NCBI GenBank assembly: GCA_005788585.1
Contig: SYBY01000406.1
Location: 1 to 12,950 of the forward strand
Length of the DNA: 12,950 nt
Direction of reading: 5' to 3'
DNA from: Actinomycetota bacterium
GTDB lineage: Bacteria; Actinomycetota; Thermoleophilia; Solirubrobacterales; Solirubrobacteraceae
The position numbers were made by a program, and so were the translations under genes. Positions 12,932-12,950 of the stretch are shown here, piece after piece (position 1 is the first letter of the stretch; every line of letters begins with the position of its first letter). Under the pieces are notes generated by a model that made no database searches, had not been told where the DNA came from, and saw nothing but the letters and a program-made list of their open reading frames with translations.

Positions 12932-12950
12932 GGACAATCCTCCGGAGGGA

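Overview
The window is very GC-rich, dense bacterial chromosome with frequent GTG/TTG starts, and almost all neighbouring genes overlap by 1 to 4 bases. The core order frr, uppS, cdsA, dxr, rseP, ispG, together with SipW-type secreted proteins and HicA-like small proteins, points to a high-GC actinobacterium. My best guess is the Thermoleophilia/Solirubrobacterales, but this is an inference from protein style; no rRNA gene is present to confirm it.

Layout, left to right. Bases 1-1716 (+): the tail of frr, then uppS and cdsA, tightly packed. Bases 1713-3410 (-): a DeaD-type DEAD-box RNA helicase that ends against cdsA, the two stop codons sharing one CTAG. Bases 3479-5754 (+): dxr and rseP, with a 4-base overlap. 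Bases 5764-8514 (-): a four-gene overlapping operon for a SipW/TasA-like secretion module. Read 5' to 3', it encodes a camelysin/TasA-like protein, an unrecognised secreted or anchored protein, an ER-type signal peptidase I, and a large secreted protein with two similar beta-rich halves. Bases 8615-10293 (-): a class I methyltransferase and an FMN-dependent alpha-hydroxy-acid oxidase, overlapping by 4 bases. Bases 10339-11592 (+): ispG. Bases 11638-12134 (-): a coupled pair of small genes, one HicA-like and one unrecognised. Bases 12326-12931 (-): Mn-type superoxide dismutase.

How the genes work together. dxr and ispG are the second and a late step of the MEP isoprenoid pathway. uppS consumes the resulting isopentenyl diphosphate to make the polyprenyl carrier lipid for the cell wall. 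cdsA makes CDP-diacylglycerol for phospholipids, and rseP is the intramembrane site-2 protease commonly found beside them. This is an ancestral envelope cluster, here split by reverse-strand blocks (helicase; SipW module plus methyltransferase/oxidase). The SipW module looks self-contained: a dedicated signal peptidase with at least two substrates carrying SipW/camelysin-type signal regions, probably building a surface fibre or matrix.

Regulation is inferred only from sequence. Two divergent intergenic regions (helicase/dxr and methyltransferase/ispG) carry inverted repeats. Several genes without a Shine-Dalgarno sequence have a -10-like hexamer about 8 bases before the start codon, suggesting leaderless mRNAs. 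Hairpins lie at several gene ends, none with a clear U-tract. The candidates for something undescribed are the SipW operon with its unknown second gene and duplicated-domain product, and the HicA-like pair.
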